Source: Deltaproteobacteria bacterium (lineage in GTDB: Bacteria; JAUYMQ01). Taken from it: a stretch of DNA of 5,271 bases. A model generated the notes under the pieces. The model saw nothing but the letters and a program-made list of their open reading frames with translations. It searched no databases and was not told the DNA's origin. The stretch's first letter is position 1. Every line of letters begins with the position of its first letter. The stretch is from positions 1 to 5,271 of the forward strand of contig JAUYMQ010000087.1 of NCBI GenBank assembly GCA_030698575.1, given 5' to 3'. The translations under genes and the position numbers were made by a program. Shown here in pieces: positions 1-5,271 of the stretch.

Positions 1-58
1 GGGCGCCTCGGTGGTGTGCAAAGATGGGCGAGGATGAGATCATTCCCGGACCAGCAAC

Positions 59-64
59 GGAGGT
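59..64 (+). promoter_or_regulatory. Ribosome binding site that sets the start of the DUF2461 gene
   Basis: GGAGGT lies five bases before the ATG at 70. The same frame is open back to a GTG at 16, but no comparable ribosome binding site precedes that codon. The 18 extra residues are basic and low in hydrophobic content, unlike the family core. The ATG at 70 is therefore the better start. Confidence 0.75.
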
Positions 65-69
65 CCCCC

Positions 70-768
70 ATGCGAGACGTGCCGCGATTCTCGGGCTTCC
101 CGAAGGAAGCCCTCCAGTTCTTCAAGGCAATCAAGAAGAACAATAACCGGAAGTGGTTCGAGGCGCACAAAAAAGAGTACCAGGCGAACGTCCTGGCGCC
201 GGCCGAAGCATTTGTTTCACTCCTCGGCCCCCGGCTGAAAAACCTTTCGCGGGACATCCGCTTCGATCCCCGGACCAGCGGGACCGGCTCGGTCAAGCGA
301 ATCTACCGCGACACGCGCTTCAGCAAAGACAAGACGCCTTACAAAACCTACCTCGGTATCCTCTTCTGGGAGGGCACTCGGAAGGCGAAGAAGGAGAACC
401 CCGGATTCCTCTTCCACCTCGATGCCGACGGCGGCCGAATGTTTGCGGGCTTGTATGGTTTCCCGCCAGATTTCCTGAAGGCCTACCGCGAATCCGTCGA
501 CGACAGCCGGCGCGGCAAGGAACTGGCGCGCGCCCTGGAGGCGATCGCAAAGAAACCCGGCTACACAACCGGCGGGCCGAGCTACAAGCGCATCCCGCAG
601 GGGTTCGCTCCGGATCATCCGCGGGCCGAGCTGCTTCGGCACAGCAATCTCTACGCCCTGTCGCCCCGCATTCCGGCGTCGACCATCAGCTCGCCCAAGC
701 TTCTCGACGCCTGCTTCAAGCAGTGCAAGGCGATGGCGCCGCTGGTCGGATGGCTGGCGAAGATCTAG
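70..768 (+). CDS. DUF2461 (TIGR02453) family protein, 232 aa
   Basis: This is a cytoplasmic protein of the DUF2461/TIGR02453 family, whose biochemical function is not established. From the ATG at 70 it is 232 residues, about the usual family length, so it looks complete. Family hallmarks are visible in order: an N-terminal F-P-x-E-A-L-x-F segment (10-17), the NNNRKWF motif (24-30), and the strongly conserved RIYRDTRF-SKDKTPYKT block (77-93). After these come an aromatic/glycine segment (FHLDADGGRMFAGLYGF, 115-131), the YKRIPQGF motif (172-179) and the PDHPRAELLRHSNLYA block (181-196). No signal peptide or membrane segment is seen. The stop codon overlaps the stop of the convergent secreted-protein gene by four bases. 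No partner gene in the window suggests a role. The family assignment rests on motif recognition and is firm; the function is unknown. Confidence 0.93.
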   Translation: MRDVPRFSGFPKEALQFFKAIKKNNNRKWFEAHKKEYQANVLAPAEAFVSLLGPRLKNLSRDIRFDPRTSGTGSVKRIYRDTRFSKDKTPYKTYLGILFWEGTRKAKKENPGFLFHLDADGGRMFAGLYGFPPDFLKAYRESVDDSRRGKELARALEAIAKKPGYTTGGPSYKRIPQGFAPDHPRAELLRHSNLYALSPRIPASTISSPKLLDACFKQCKAMAPLVGWLAKI

Positions 769-2180
769 CGCTGTGACATCATCGCCGCGGTTTTCGGCAA
801 GGACATCGCCTGTGCCTTCACCTCCAGCGGATGATCGACGATGTCATTGAACTTCTTCTCGTCGCCGGGCTTATAAGGAGCGGCGAAGTACTGGTAGAAC
901 CAGAACTTGTGCTCGCCTTTCGGGATTCGCTGAATATCCATGTAGTAGCCGAGCAGCGTTTCTCCCTTTTCCCGCTCTGGTGCGTCATCCCTCGTCGCGT
1001 CGTCGCGATAGAAAAAAACGTAAGGGAGCTTCGCATCGACAAGAGTTGGGCCGTACACTATCCGGAGAAGCGTCCCTGCGTTCTCTCCGTAGAGGGCGAA
1101 CCACCGAACGCCTTCCCTCGTCTCGCCGACTCCCTTCATTTTGCTGCCGTTCAAGACAACCGGCTCGGGATGGCCCTCGGTATAGAAGCTCCAGCCATAG
1201 ACATTGGAGTCGAAATCAAGCCCGCTCCATGATTCACTCCCCCCGCGCAGCACGAGCTTCGGGTTGAAAGGAATCTTCATCTCGCTCGGGCCGACGATGG
1301 CGTTTGAGTAAAACAGGTAGTCCACATAGGCGGAGGGTGTGACCTTCAGGAAAAGGATCTTCAGGTAGTATTCTGTGGCTCGAACTACCCGTATAGGGCC
1401 GATCTTGTATGCGGCGACCTTGGTGGTGATGTCTTCTTCATTGAAGTGGAAGGTCAGGTAGAGCCTTGATTTCAGGACCGTTCGCGCTTTGATCCGATCG
1501 ATAAGATTTGGTCCCTCGTCCCCGGAGCTGCTTTTCAGGCGCATATCGTCGATGAGGATTGCGTGCTCCGGATTGAAGTCAACCCGATACAGCGACGAGT
1601 CCACCAGATCCTCAGCAGGATCGTAGTGCACGTAGCTGACGGTGGAGGCTTCGGGCGGATCGTCGAAATCGAAAAGGTAAAACCAGCCCTTCTCGCCCGT
1701 GAGCGGGTCGATTGCCTCGATTTCCGCGGCGGCCCTGGCAGTTCGGGGGAAGAGGGCCCGCGATGCCTTTGCACCGAGATCGGAAGCCATCACGACAAGC
1801 TCGTCGTTCGAATCGAGCTTCCCGTCATCCTCGTCCTTGCTTGGGTTGTTCCCGTTCGTGGAGATGATCCTCCCCTTATCGTCGAACTCGTCCGCCTGGG
1901 AAGGAATGATCGCAAGCGCCCCTTCTCTGAGCGCGTAGGCACGGATCCCGAACGCGGGGCGCCCGAGCATTCCCGGAAGGTCGTTGCCCCGGACGACAAC
2001 CGGGTCATCGGTTCGCGCGAGTGTCTTCAAGGTCACAACGCCGGCGGGAAGCTCTGATTTTACGACCAGGGGATCGAGATCTCTTGCCGAACCAATCGTT
2101 GGCGTGAAAAGAAGAAGCAGGGCGCCGAGCGTGACATATACGACGGCCGGGAGAATCTGACGAAATCGCGACGCATTCAA
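765..2180 (-). CDS. Secreted protein of unknown function, 471 aa, beta-rich
   Basis: I do not recognise a named family. The preferred start is a TTG at 2180-2178, preceded by AAGGAG with a seven-base gap, which gives 471 residues. Translation then begins with a classic Sec signal peptide: a short basic stretch (SRFRQ, 4-8), a hydrophobic core around residues 9-27, and a plausible signal peptidase I site after GSA (30-32). The mature part has no further membrane helix. It alternates short hydrophobic and aromatic strands (for example WFYLFDF 166-172, YYLKILFLKV 271-280, FWFYQYF 426-432), which suggests an all-beta fold. An acidic stretch DEDDGKLDSNDE (116-127) resembles a calcium-binding EF-hand or dockerin loop but lacks an acidic residue at loop position 1 when aligned on the glycine. 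The protein is probably periplasmic or extracellular. It sits alone downstream of the SGNH gene after a 219-base gap, with its 3' end overlapping the DUF2461 gene. A TTG at 2222 would add 14 basic residues without a good ribosome binding site. Confidence 0.85.
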   Translation of the reverse strand: MNASRFRQILPAVVYVTLGALLLLFTPTIGSARDLDPLVVKSELPAGVVTLKTLARTDDPVVVRGNDLPGMLGRPAFGIRAYALREGALAIIPSQADEFDDKGRIISTNGNNPSKDEDDGKLDSNDELVVMASDLGAKASRALFPRTARAAAEIEAIDPLTGEKGWFYLFDFDDPPEASTVSYVHYDPAEDLVDSSLYRVDFNPEHAILIDDMRLKSSSGDEGPNLIDRIKARTVLKSRLYLTFHFNEEDITTKVAAYKIGPIRVVRATEYYLKILFLKVTPSAYVDYLFYSNAIVGPSEMKIPFNPKLVLRGGSESWSGLDFDSNVYGWSFYTEGHPEPVVLNGSKMKGVGETREGVRWFALYGENAGTLLRIVYGPTLVDAKLPYVFFYRDDATRDDAPEREKGETLLGYYMDIQRIPKGEHKFWFYQYFAAPYKPGDEKKFNDIVDHPLEVKAQAMSLPKTAAMMSQR

Positions 2181-2187
2181 TGTAAGG

Positions 2188-2193
2188 CTCCTT
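2188..2193 (-). promoter_or_regulatory. Ribosome binding site that sets the TTG start of the secreted protein
   Basis: On the minus strand AAGGAG lies seven bases upstream of the TTG at 2180-2178. This start gives a textbook signal peptide. The alternative TTG at 2222-2220 has no purine-rich sequence at the right distance and would put an arginine-rich extension in front of the signal peptide. Confidence 0.7.
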
Positions 2194-2387
2194 CGTCTGG
2201 ACCGGCGCGGGGTAGTGGACAATTGCTCGGCAAGTGGAGCGCCCCGGATATTGTTCCTCTCTGGCGCGACCCTGACTACGACTGCGACCCTTCGGGAATG
2301 TTCAATTTCCGCTGGCTGACCTGGTACTTCGGATGCGAGACTTCCGGGTCGTTTCCTGCCCGCGCTGCGGACGCATGGGATAAAGCG

Positions 2388-2409
2388 GGAGCAACCGGTT
2401 CATTGCTCC
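2388..2409 (-). terminator. Hairpin over the SGNH stop codon, possible intrinsic terminator
   Basis: GGAGCAA (2388-2394) and TTGCTCC (2403-2409) are perfect inverted repeats of seven base pairs with an eight-base loop. In the minus-strand transcript the loop begins with the TGA stop codon of the SGNH hydrolase (2402-2400). The 3' arm is followed by CGCTTTATCCC, which has only a short run of T. The position at the gene end supports termination, but the weak T-tract means it may instead stabilise the mRNA end or be chance. Confidence 0.4.
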
Positions 2410-3272
2410 TGCAAGACCGCATCCGCGACATCACGGGCGATTTCTCGGTAGGTAGGTCCGGTGGGATGGTTGCCCGGGAGAAATAGTCGATCATTGACGG
2501 GCACGCGTATCACCGCCGGTGTCGACTCGATCACGGTCAGACCATGCTGCTTCGCGACATCGCGAATAGCTTCGTTCGCGGACATGAAGGGCGCTTCCGT
2601 TTCAAAGGGATAGGTCACAAAGATGAGCCGGGCGCGCGCCGACTCCGCAAAGCCGTAAATGGCCTCGAAATCCCGTTGCGCCCGCTCCTTCATCCCTTTC
2701 CAGACATTCACGTCGCTCGACAGTCCGTACTTGATCCTCTCGAGCCGCCCGGCGATGTGAAGCAACATCTCTCCGGCAAGGCCGTGCTTCCCGACGTCGA
2801 GCCAGGGCGTGTCGTTCCCCGCTTTCGTGACATTGCTGGCCTCGAGCTCCCGGTCGTGGATGGCAACGCGCACGAACCGGTAGAGCCGGGAGTGCGCCGC
2901 AAAGCCTTCGAGCCTTTCGCGCCAGCCGAGCTGGCCCGAGTCCACCTCGGCGAGATTCCACGCGTTGTTCACGCCGCACCAGACGATGATTACCTTCGGG
3001 TCGTAACGGCTGGCCCACAACGGAAGTCGATGGCGAACCTGCGCAGTGTTCAGGCCGGGAATGCCCAGGTTGACCACCCGGTAGCGATTCGGGGCCTTCG
3101 CATCGAGGAAGCGCTGGAGGTGTGAAGGGTAGGACTCGCCGGTCTCGACTCCGGCGCCGTAGGTGTGGGAATCGCCGACGCTGAGGATGGTGATCTTCGC
3201 CGACCGGGGGCCTCCGTCCGACCTGTCGCTGACGAAAAAGGAGCCCGCCTGAAGGAAGATCTCGCCGAGCAC
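2400..3272 (-). CDS. SGNH/GDSL-type hydrolase, N-terminally anchored
   Basis: This is a putative esterase, lipase or acyl-modifying hydrolase of the SGNH superfamily; the substrate is unknown. Numbering is from the GTG at 3272 (290 aa). Block I is SVGDSHTYG (31-39) with the nucleophile serine S35. Block II is NLGIPG with G70. Block III is CGVNNAWN (99-106), with N102 or N103 as the oxyanion asparagine. The C-terminal block V is LPGNHPTGPTYREIA (265-279) with H269. The aspartate normally two or three residues before this histidine is absent (P266, G267), so catalysis would have to rely on a Ser-His dyad or another acid. The GTG cuts through a hydrophobic segment: in-frame sequence upstream continues the membrane anchor but has no normal start codon (see 3273-3340). 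The true product is thus probably about 310 residues, anchored in the inner membrane with the catalytic domain in the periplasm. It lies just downstream of the VOC gene in the same direction, so co-transcription is likely. Confidence 0.82.
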   Translation of the reverse strand: MLGEIFLQAGSFFVSDRSDGGPRSAKITILSVGDSHTYGAGVETGESYPSHLQRFLDAKAPNRYRVVNLGIPGLNTAQVRHRLPLWASRYDPKVIIVWCGVNNAWNLAEVDSGQLGWRERLEGFAAHSRLYRFVRVAIHDRELEASNVTKAGNDTPWLDVGKHGLAGEMLLHIAGRLERIKYGLSSDVNVWKGMKERAQRDFEAIYGFAESARARLIFVTYPFETEAPFMSANEAIRDVAKQHGLTVIESTPAVIRVPVNDRLFLPGNHPTGPTYREIARDVADAVLQEQ

Positions 3273-3340
3273 AAGAGCGCCAAGAATCGACCAGCCCGCC
3301 AGCCGGAGGATCGTCCCGGCGCGCCGTTTCCAGCCATCAT
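3273..3340 (-). other. Displaced N-terminus of the SGNH hydrolase (frameshift or unusual start)
   Basis: In the frame of the hydrolase, 3332-3273 encodes WKRRAGTIL...GWSILGAL, running directly into VLGEIFLQ. This is a basic stretch followed by a hydrophobic helix, as expected for a signal anchor. That frame has no ATG, GTG or TTG from 3272 back to its in-frame stop at 3503-3501; only a CTG at 3371-3369 is present. Two consecutive ATG codons at 3340-3335 lie in the frame shifted by one base, 27 bases after the VOC stop, where a start would be expected. A single-base indel between about 3338 and 3273 would join them. Sequencing error, a real mutation or a non-canonical start are all possible. 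Confidence 0.6.
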
Positions 3341-3367
3341 GATTCCGAGCTGATCCCGTGGGCGCGT

Positions 3368-3781
3368 TCAGTCCGACTCCTGCTTGATTTCGAGGATGTA
3401 GCCGTCCGGATCCAGAATGTAGATCGACAAGCCTTGCCCGCGCGCGCCGTTTCGCAGCGTGGGCTCCCCGATTACCTGCACGCCCCTGGTCTTCAGATAG
3501 TCAGCGATCGCATGGATGTTCTTTCCCGCGACCCCGATGCAAACATGATCGACGTGGCGCTTGCCGAGATCGGGTAGTGGTGAGTCGCCCATCATGGGCA
3601 TGAGATCGATCATTCCACTGCCGCACTGGAGCTGCCAGAGCTCGACAGCCTCGTTGTAGTTGGCGAGCTTCATCCCGAGGACGTTCTGATAGAAGGCAAG
3701 CGACGTCTTCGGATCACGCACGCGGAAGACCACGTGATCGAGTTCGCGGAGGATGATGGGATTCTCGCGGGATTCAGCCAT
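3368..3781 (-). CDS. VOC (glyoxalase/dioxygenase fold) family protein, 137 aa
   Basis: This is a small cytoplasmic metalloprotein of the vicinal oxygen chelate superfamily, with two beta-alpha-beta-beta-beta modules. Module 1 begins with LDHVVFRVRDPKTSLAFYQNVLG (14-36, with the typical FY-x-x-VLG). Module 2 begins at HVDHVCIGV (76-84) and ends with SIYILDPDGYILEI (119-132). Likely metal ligands by position are H16, D59 (in MIDLMP), H79 and E131. The overall pattern, including GxxxRNGARG near 105-115, resembles GLOD5 or STM3117-like glyoxalase-domain proteins; the substrate cannot be told from sequence. The ATG at 3781 is chosen because GGAGGT (3792-3787) lies five bases upstream. The frame is open to 4000, but that extension is arginine-rich and non-family. 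It is likely the first gene of a two-gene leftward unit with the SGNH hydrolase. Confidence 0.9.
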   Translation of the reverse strand: MAESRENPIILRELDHVVFRVRDPKTSLAFYQNVLGMKLANYNEAVELWQLQCGSGMIDLMPMMGDSPLPDLGKRHVDHVCIGVAGKNIHAIADYLKTRGVQVIGEPTLRNGARGQGLSIYILDPDGYILEIKQESD

Positions 3782-4017
3782 GAGGAACCTCCGGCGCCTA
3801 GGACGTTCGCGCGCCCGACCATGCCTCCATCTTGCCCGCCGGGCCACGGCCCGCGCAAGCCGGGGCCCATCGGCGTATCGGGCGAGCCGCGGCGTAACGA
3901 TTCTCCCCGCCCGGGGAAATGTCTTGACTCGGCGCGGGCTTGTGGGGATCCTGCGGCCCCTGGCCGTTCGCGACTCCCCCGCCCCCCTGCGGCGGGCCAT
4001 GGGTTCAGGAGTCTGCG
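3782..4017. promoter_or_regulatory. Divergent intergenic region with two GC-rich dyads and a possible promoter
   Basis: These 236 bases separate the leftward VOC gene from the rightward methyltransferase gene and must hold promoters for both. Two perfect six-base-pair dyads with two-base spacers are visible: CGGGCC-AC-GGCCCG (3840-3853) and TCCCCG-CC-CGGGGA (3904-3917). A rightward TTGACT (3924-3929) is followed 17 bases later by GATCCT (3947-3952), which matches only three of six positions of the -10 consensus. In such GC-rich sequence short dyads arise by chance, so an operator role is only a suggestion. No clear leftward promoter was found. Confidence 0.3.
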
Positions 4018-4785
4018 ATGGAAGCCAGGGACTGGGACCGTATCGCGCCCCAGTATCACAGCGAAGTCATCAGCCCTTTCCAGGAGGGGGTCGAGAACCC
4101 GCTGCCGGGCGCGCTGCGCCGCCTGCGCGGCGCCGGCCGACTCGACGCCGCCGAGTTCGGCTGCGGCACGGGCGCCCTTCTTCCGCTCCTCTCCTCCCGC
4201 TTCCGCCACGTCACGGCCATCGATTTCTCGGAGCGAATGCTGTCGCTTGCGCGGCGCCAGCCGATCGGGCGCAACGTGCGCTTTCTGCGGCGCGACCTGC
4301 GCGATCTGCACGGGTGCCGCGAGCGCTTCGACGCCGCCATCACCGTGAACGCGGTGCTCTCGCCCGACGCCCGCGAGGTCAACGACATTCTCCGGGGAAT
4401 TCACGACAGCCTGCGCCCCGGCGGGCGGCTCATCGCCATCTTTCCGGCCATGGAGCCCGTGCTCTACCAGGCGATGCTCATCCACGAGCAGGAGATGCAC
4501 GCGACGAGCGGGCGGAAACGCGCGCTCGCGCGCACACGGCGGCGGCTCGAGCGCGGCAAGTTCAACTTCGAGCTGGGGCTGTACGACGACGGCAAGCTCT
4601 CGCAGAAGTTCTACTACGACTTCGAGATCCGCTACCGGCTGCGCCGCGCCGGCTTCCGCTGGGTGCGGCTGGGGAAGGTTTTCTACCCCTGGGACGAAGA
4701 ACGGATCGGCTACGAGATGTTCCCCGGCGAGCCGCGCATGTGGGACTGGTTCGTGACGGCCCGGCGGCCGCGCGCCCGGGCCTGA
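4018..4785 (+). CDS. Class I SAM-dependent methyltransferase, 255 aa
   Basis: This soluble enzyme should transfer a methyl group from S-adenosylmethionine; its substrate is not apparent. The N-terminus WDRIAPQYHSEV (6-17) is typical of ubiE/Methyltransf_11- or 25-like proteins. Motif I is AEFGCGTGALLPLL (45-58). The acidic end of strand 2 is AIDFSERML (67-75), with D69 expected to bind the ribose. RRDLRDL (91-97) carries D93 near the adenine. FDAAITVNAVLS (104-115) is strand 4, and LRPGGRLIAIFP (132-143) is the post-III loop and strand 5. The C-terminal third (145-255) holds a basic helix (RKRALARTRRRLERGK, 166-181) and aromatic strands that may form the substrate pocket. The ATG at 4018 has AGGAG (4007-4011) six bases upstream, so the longer open frame from 3940 is not used. 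GC content is much higher than in the genes to the left. It is divergent from the VOC gene and followed by a possible terminator. Confidence 0.92.
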   Translation: MEARDWDRIAPQYHSEVISPFQEGVENPLPGALRRLRGAGRLDAAEFGCGTGALLPLLSSRFRHVTAIDFSERMLSLARRQPIGRNVRFLRRDLRDLHGCRERFDAAITVNAVLSPDAREVNDILRGIHDSLRPGGRLIAIFPAMEPVLYQAMLIHEQEMHATSGRKRALARTRRRLERGKFNFELGLYDDGKLSQKFYYDFEIRYRLRRAGFRWVRLGKVFYPWDEERIGYEMFPGEPRMWDWFVTARRPRARA

Positions 4786-4833
4786 CCAGATCCTCCCGAT
4801 TGTCCTTTGATTTCGAGCACATTCAGCTTTCCT

Positions 4834-4856
4834 GAGGCCCGCCTCGTGGCCTCTTT
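4834..4856 (+). terminator. Possible weak terminator after the methyltransferase
   Basis: GAGGCC (4834-4839) and GGCCTC (4848-4853) form a six-base-pair, mostly GC stem with an eight-base loop, followed by only TTT (4854-4856). It lies about 50 bases after the methyltransferase stop and before the AT-richer region leading to the next gene, a sensible place for termination. The T-tract is short, so this is tentative. Confidence 0.35.
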
Positions 4857-4868
4857 CACAACCTTCGA

Positions 4869-4874
4869 TATAAA
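4869..4874 (+). promoter_or_regulatory. Possible -10 element upstream of the Ada-like gene
   Basis: TATAAA matches five of six bases of the sigma-70 -10 consensus and stands out in an otherwise GC-rich region, 93 bases before the ATG at 4968. No good -35 hexamer is seen at 16 to 18 bases upstream; TGGCCT (4847-4852) matches at only three positions. A weak -35 would fit an activator-dependent promoter, but this is speculative. Confidence 0.3.
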
Positions 4875-4879
4875 TCGCA
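4872..4879 (+). promoter_or_regulatory. Ada-box-like sequence
   Basis: AAATCGCA differs by one base from the classical E. coli Ada box AAAGCGCA, and the match extends downstream as AGAT. It lies about 90 bases before the start of an Ada-like gene, similar to the arrangement at E. coli ada. Against it: the broader AAT-N6-GCAA form is only half met (ATA-N6-GCAA), it overlaps the candidate -10, and the protein lacks the N-terminal Ada domain that reads this box in E. coli. Confidence 0.25.
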
Positions 4880-4967
4880 AGATCCGGATAGAGGCTCCAT
4901 CCCCGGCTGCGCTATGCCTGTTCCCAGCAATGCCGCGAGGGCGCGCGCGTGCGAGGGAGGAAGAGCC

Positions 4968-5271
4968 ATGAACCGGTATGATGGGCAGGCGAGCAGTGCA
5001 GTTCTGAAGGAGATCGATCCGATGGCGGAGAGCGGGCGGCGCAAGCAGGAAGCAAAGGCCGGAGTAGCGCGCGACCGGCGCGTGCTCGCAGCCTGCCGCT
5101 TCATTGAGGAGAGCGCCGATCGCGTGCCCTCCCTCGGAGAGATCGCGCGCCGGGTCGGCCTGAGCCCCTATTACCTGCAGCGCATCTTCAAGCAGGCGCT
5201 CGGCGTGACGCCCCGTCAGTACGCCGACGCGCAGCGCGTGCAGCGCTTGAAGGCGAAGCTGCAGCGGGGCG
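4968..5271 (+). CDS. Ada-like AraC-type HTH protein, 3' end outside the window
   Basis: The first 101 codons are present and the gene runs off the window. The start is ATG at 4968 with GGAGG (4956-4960) seven bases upstream. An in-frame ATG at 4914 is possible but would add a non-family stretch. After a hydrophilic N-terminus (1-34) comes ARDRRVLAACRFIEESAD (34-51). The first helix-turn-helix is PSLGEIARRVGLSPYYLQRIF (54-74), then GVTPRQYADAQRVQRLKAKLQ (79-99). The L-S-P-[FY]-x-[FL]-x-R-[IVL]-F-K signature followed by GVTP-x-x-Y-A-x-A-x-R is characteristic of the AraC domain inside Ada proteins (alkylation-response regulator and O6-methylguanine-DNA methyltransferase). The N-terminal Cys-rich Ada zinc domain that repairs methylphosphotriesters is missing. 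The methyltransferase domain with its PCHRV active site would lie beyond 5271. A plain AraC-family regulator is the main alternative. Confidence 0.72.
   Translation, partial: MNRYDGQASSAVLKEIDPMAESGRRKQEAKAGVARDRRVLAACRFIEESADRVPSLGEIARRVGLSPYYLQRIFKQALGVTPRQYADAQRVQRLKAKLQRG

Noticed and set aside
2-37. Possible last codons of an upstream gene ending at TGA 35-37
   Set aside because: Only eleven codons are visible and nothing identifies them; the 69 bases before the first gene could equally be intergenic.
2223-2486. 87-codon plus-strand open frame in the gap upstream of the secreted-protein gene
   Set aside because: It starts with TTG without a clear ribosome binding site, overlaps the end of the SGNH gene antisense, and has no family features.
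3050-3340. 96-codon minus-strand frame starting at the double ATG near 3340
   Set aside because: After a few residues it becomes Ser/Arg/Pro-rich and reads the SGNH gene out of frame; only its ATG may matter, as the displaced start of the hydrolase.
3782-4000. Open N-terminal extension of the VOC frame (73 residues)
   Set aside because: It is extremely arginine-rich, has no family similarity, and the internal ATG at 3781 has an excellent ribosome binding site at five bases.
3670-4500. Long minus-strand open frame across the methyltransferase
   Set aside because: It is the mirror of a high-GC coding region; the composition is Ala/Arg/Gly-rich and no motifs are present, while the plus strand carries clear methyltransferase motifs.
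3753-4835. 360-codon plus-strand open frame overlapping the methyltransferase
   Set aside because: It is a different frame of the same high-GC DNA, Arg/Ala/Pro-rich, without recognisable domains.
4941-4953. Alternating GC tract (GCGCGCGCGTGCG) before the Ada-like gene, possible Z-DNA-forming sequence
   Set aside because: It is short and unremarkable in DNA of this composition.

Overview
The window looks like chromosomal DNA of a high-GC, Gram-negative-type bacterium. The secreted, membrane-anchored and housekeeping families seen here would fit a deltaproteobacterial, myxobacterial or related environmental lineage. That placement is inference from composition and gene style, because no marker gene is present. 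Six genes are supported. I see no rRNA, tRNA, CRISPR array, insertion sequence or phage gene.

Left part (1-2180): a DUF2461/TIGR02453-family protein reads rightward (70-768). It meets, tail to tail, a leftward gene for a secreted protein of unknown function (765-2180). Their stop codons overlap in a shared CTAG. For both genes a good Shine-Dalgarno sequence favours a start inside the longest open frame: ATG at 70 and TTG at 2180.

Middle (2181-3781, leftward): a VOC/glyoxalase-fold protein (3368-3781) is followed by an SGNH/GDSL-type hydrolase (2400-3272 as readable). The two are probably co-transcribed. The hydrolase ends in a hairpin that carries its stop codon in the loop and may be a terminator. 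Its N-terminal membrane anchor is encoded in frame upstream of the first usable start codon, yet no ATG, GTG or TTG exists in that frame. This points to a one-base indel or an unusual start. The 219 bases from 2181 to 2399 hold no convincing gene.

Right part (3782-5271, rightward): a 236-base divergent intergenic region with GC-rich dyads precedes a class I SAM-dependent methyltransferase (4018-4785). This gene has visibly higher GC than the genes to its left. A possible weak terminator and a short AT-richer region with a TATAAA element and an Ada-box-like sequence lead into a gene cut off by the window end (4968-5271). That gene encodes an AraC-type helix-turn-helix of the kind found in Ada DNA-alkylation-repair regulators, without the usual N-terminal zinc/phosphotriester-repair domain.

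The genes do not form one obvious pathway. The Ada-like gene suggests alkylation-damage response, the VOC protein may act in detoxification, and the secreted protein and SGNH enzyme act outside the cytoplasm. I do not see clear evidence for a new multi-gene system. The most rewarding points are the unknown secreted protein, the displaced start and atypical catalytic block of the SGNH enzyme, and the Ada-like gene with its upstream motif.
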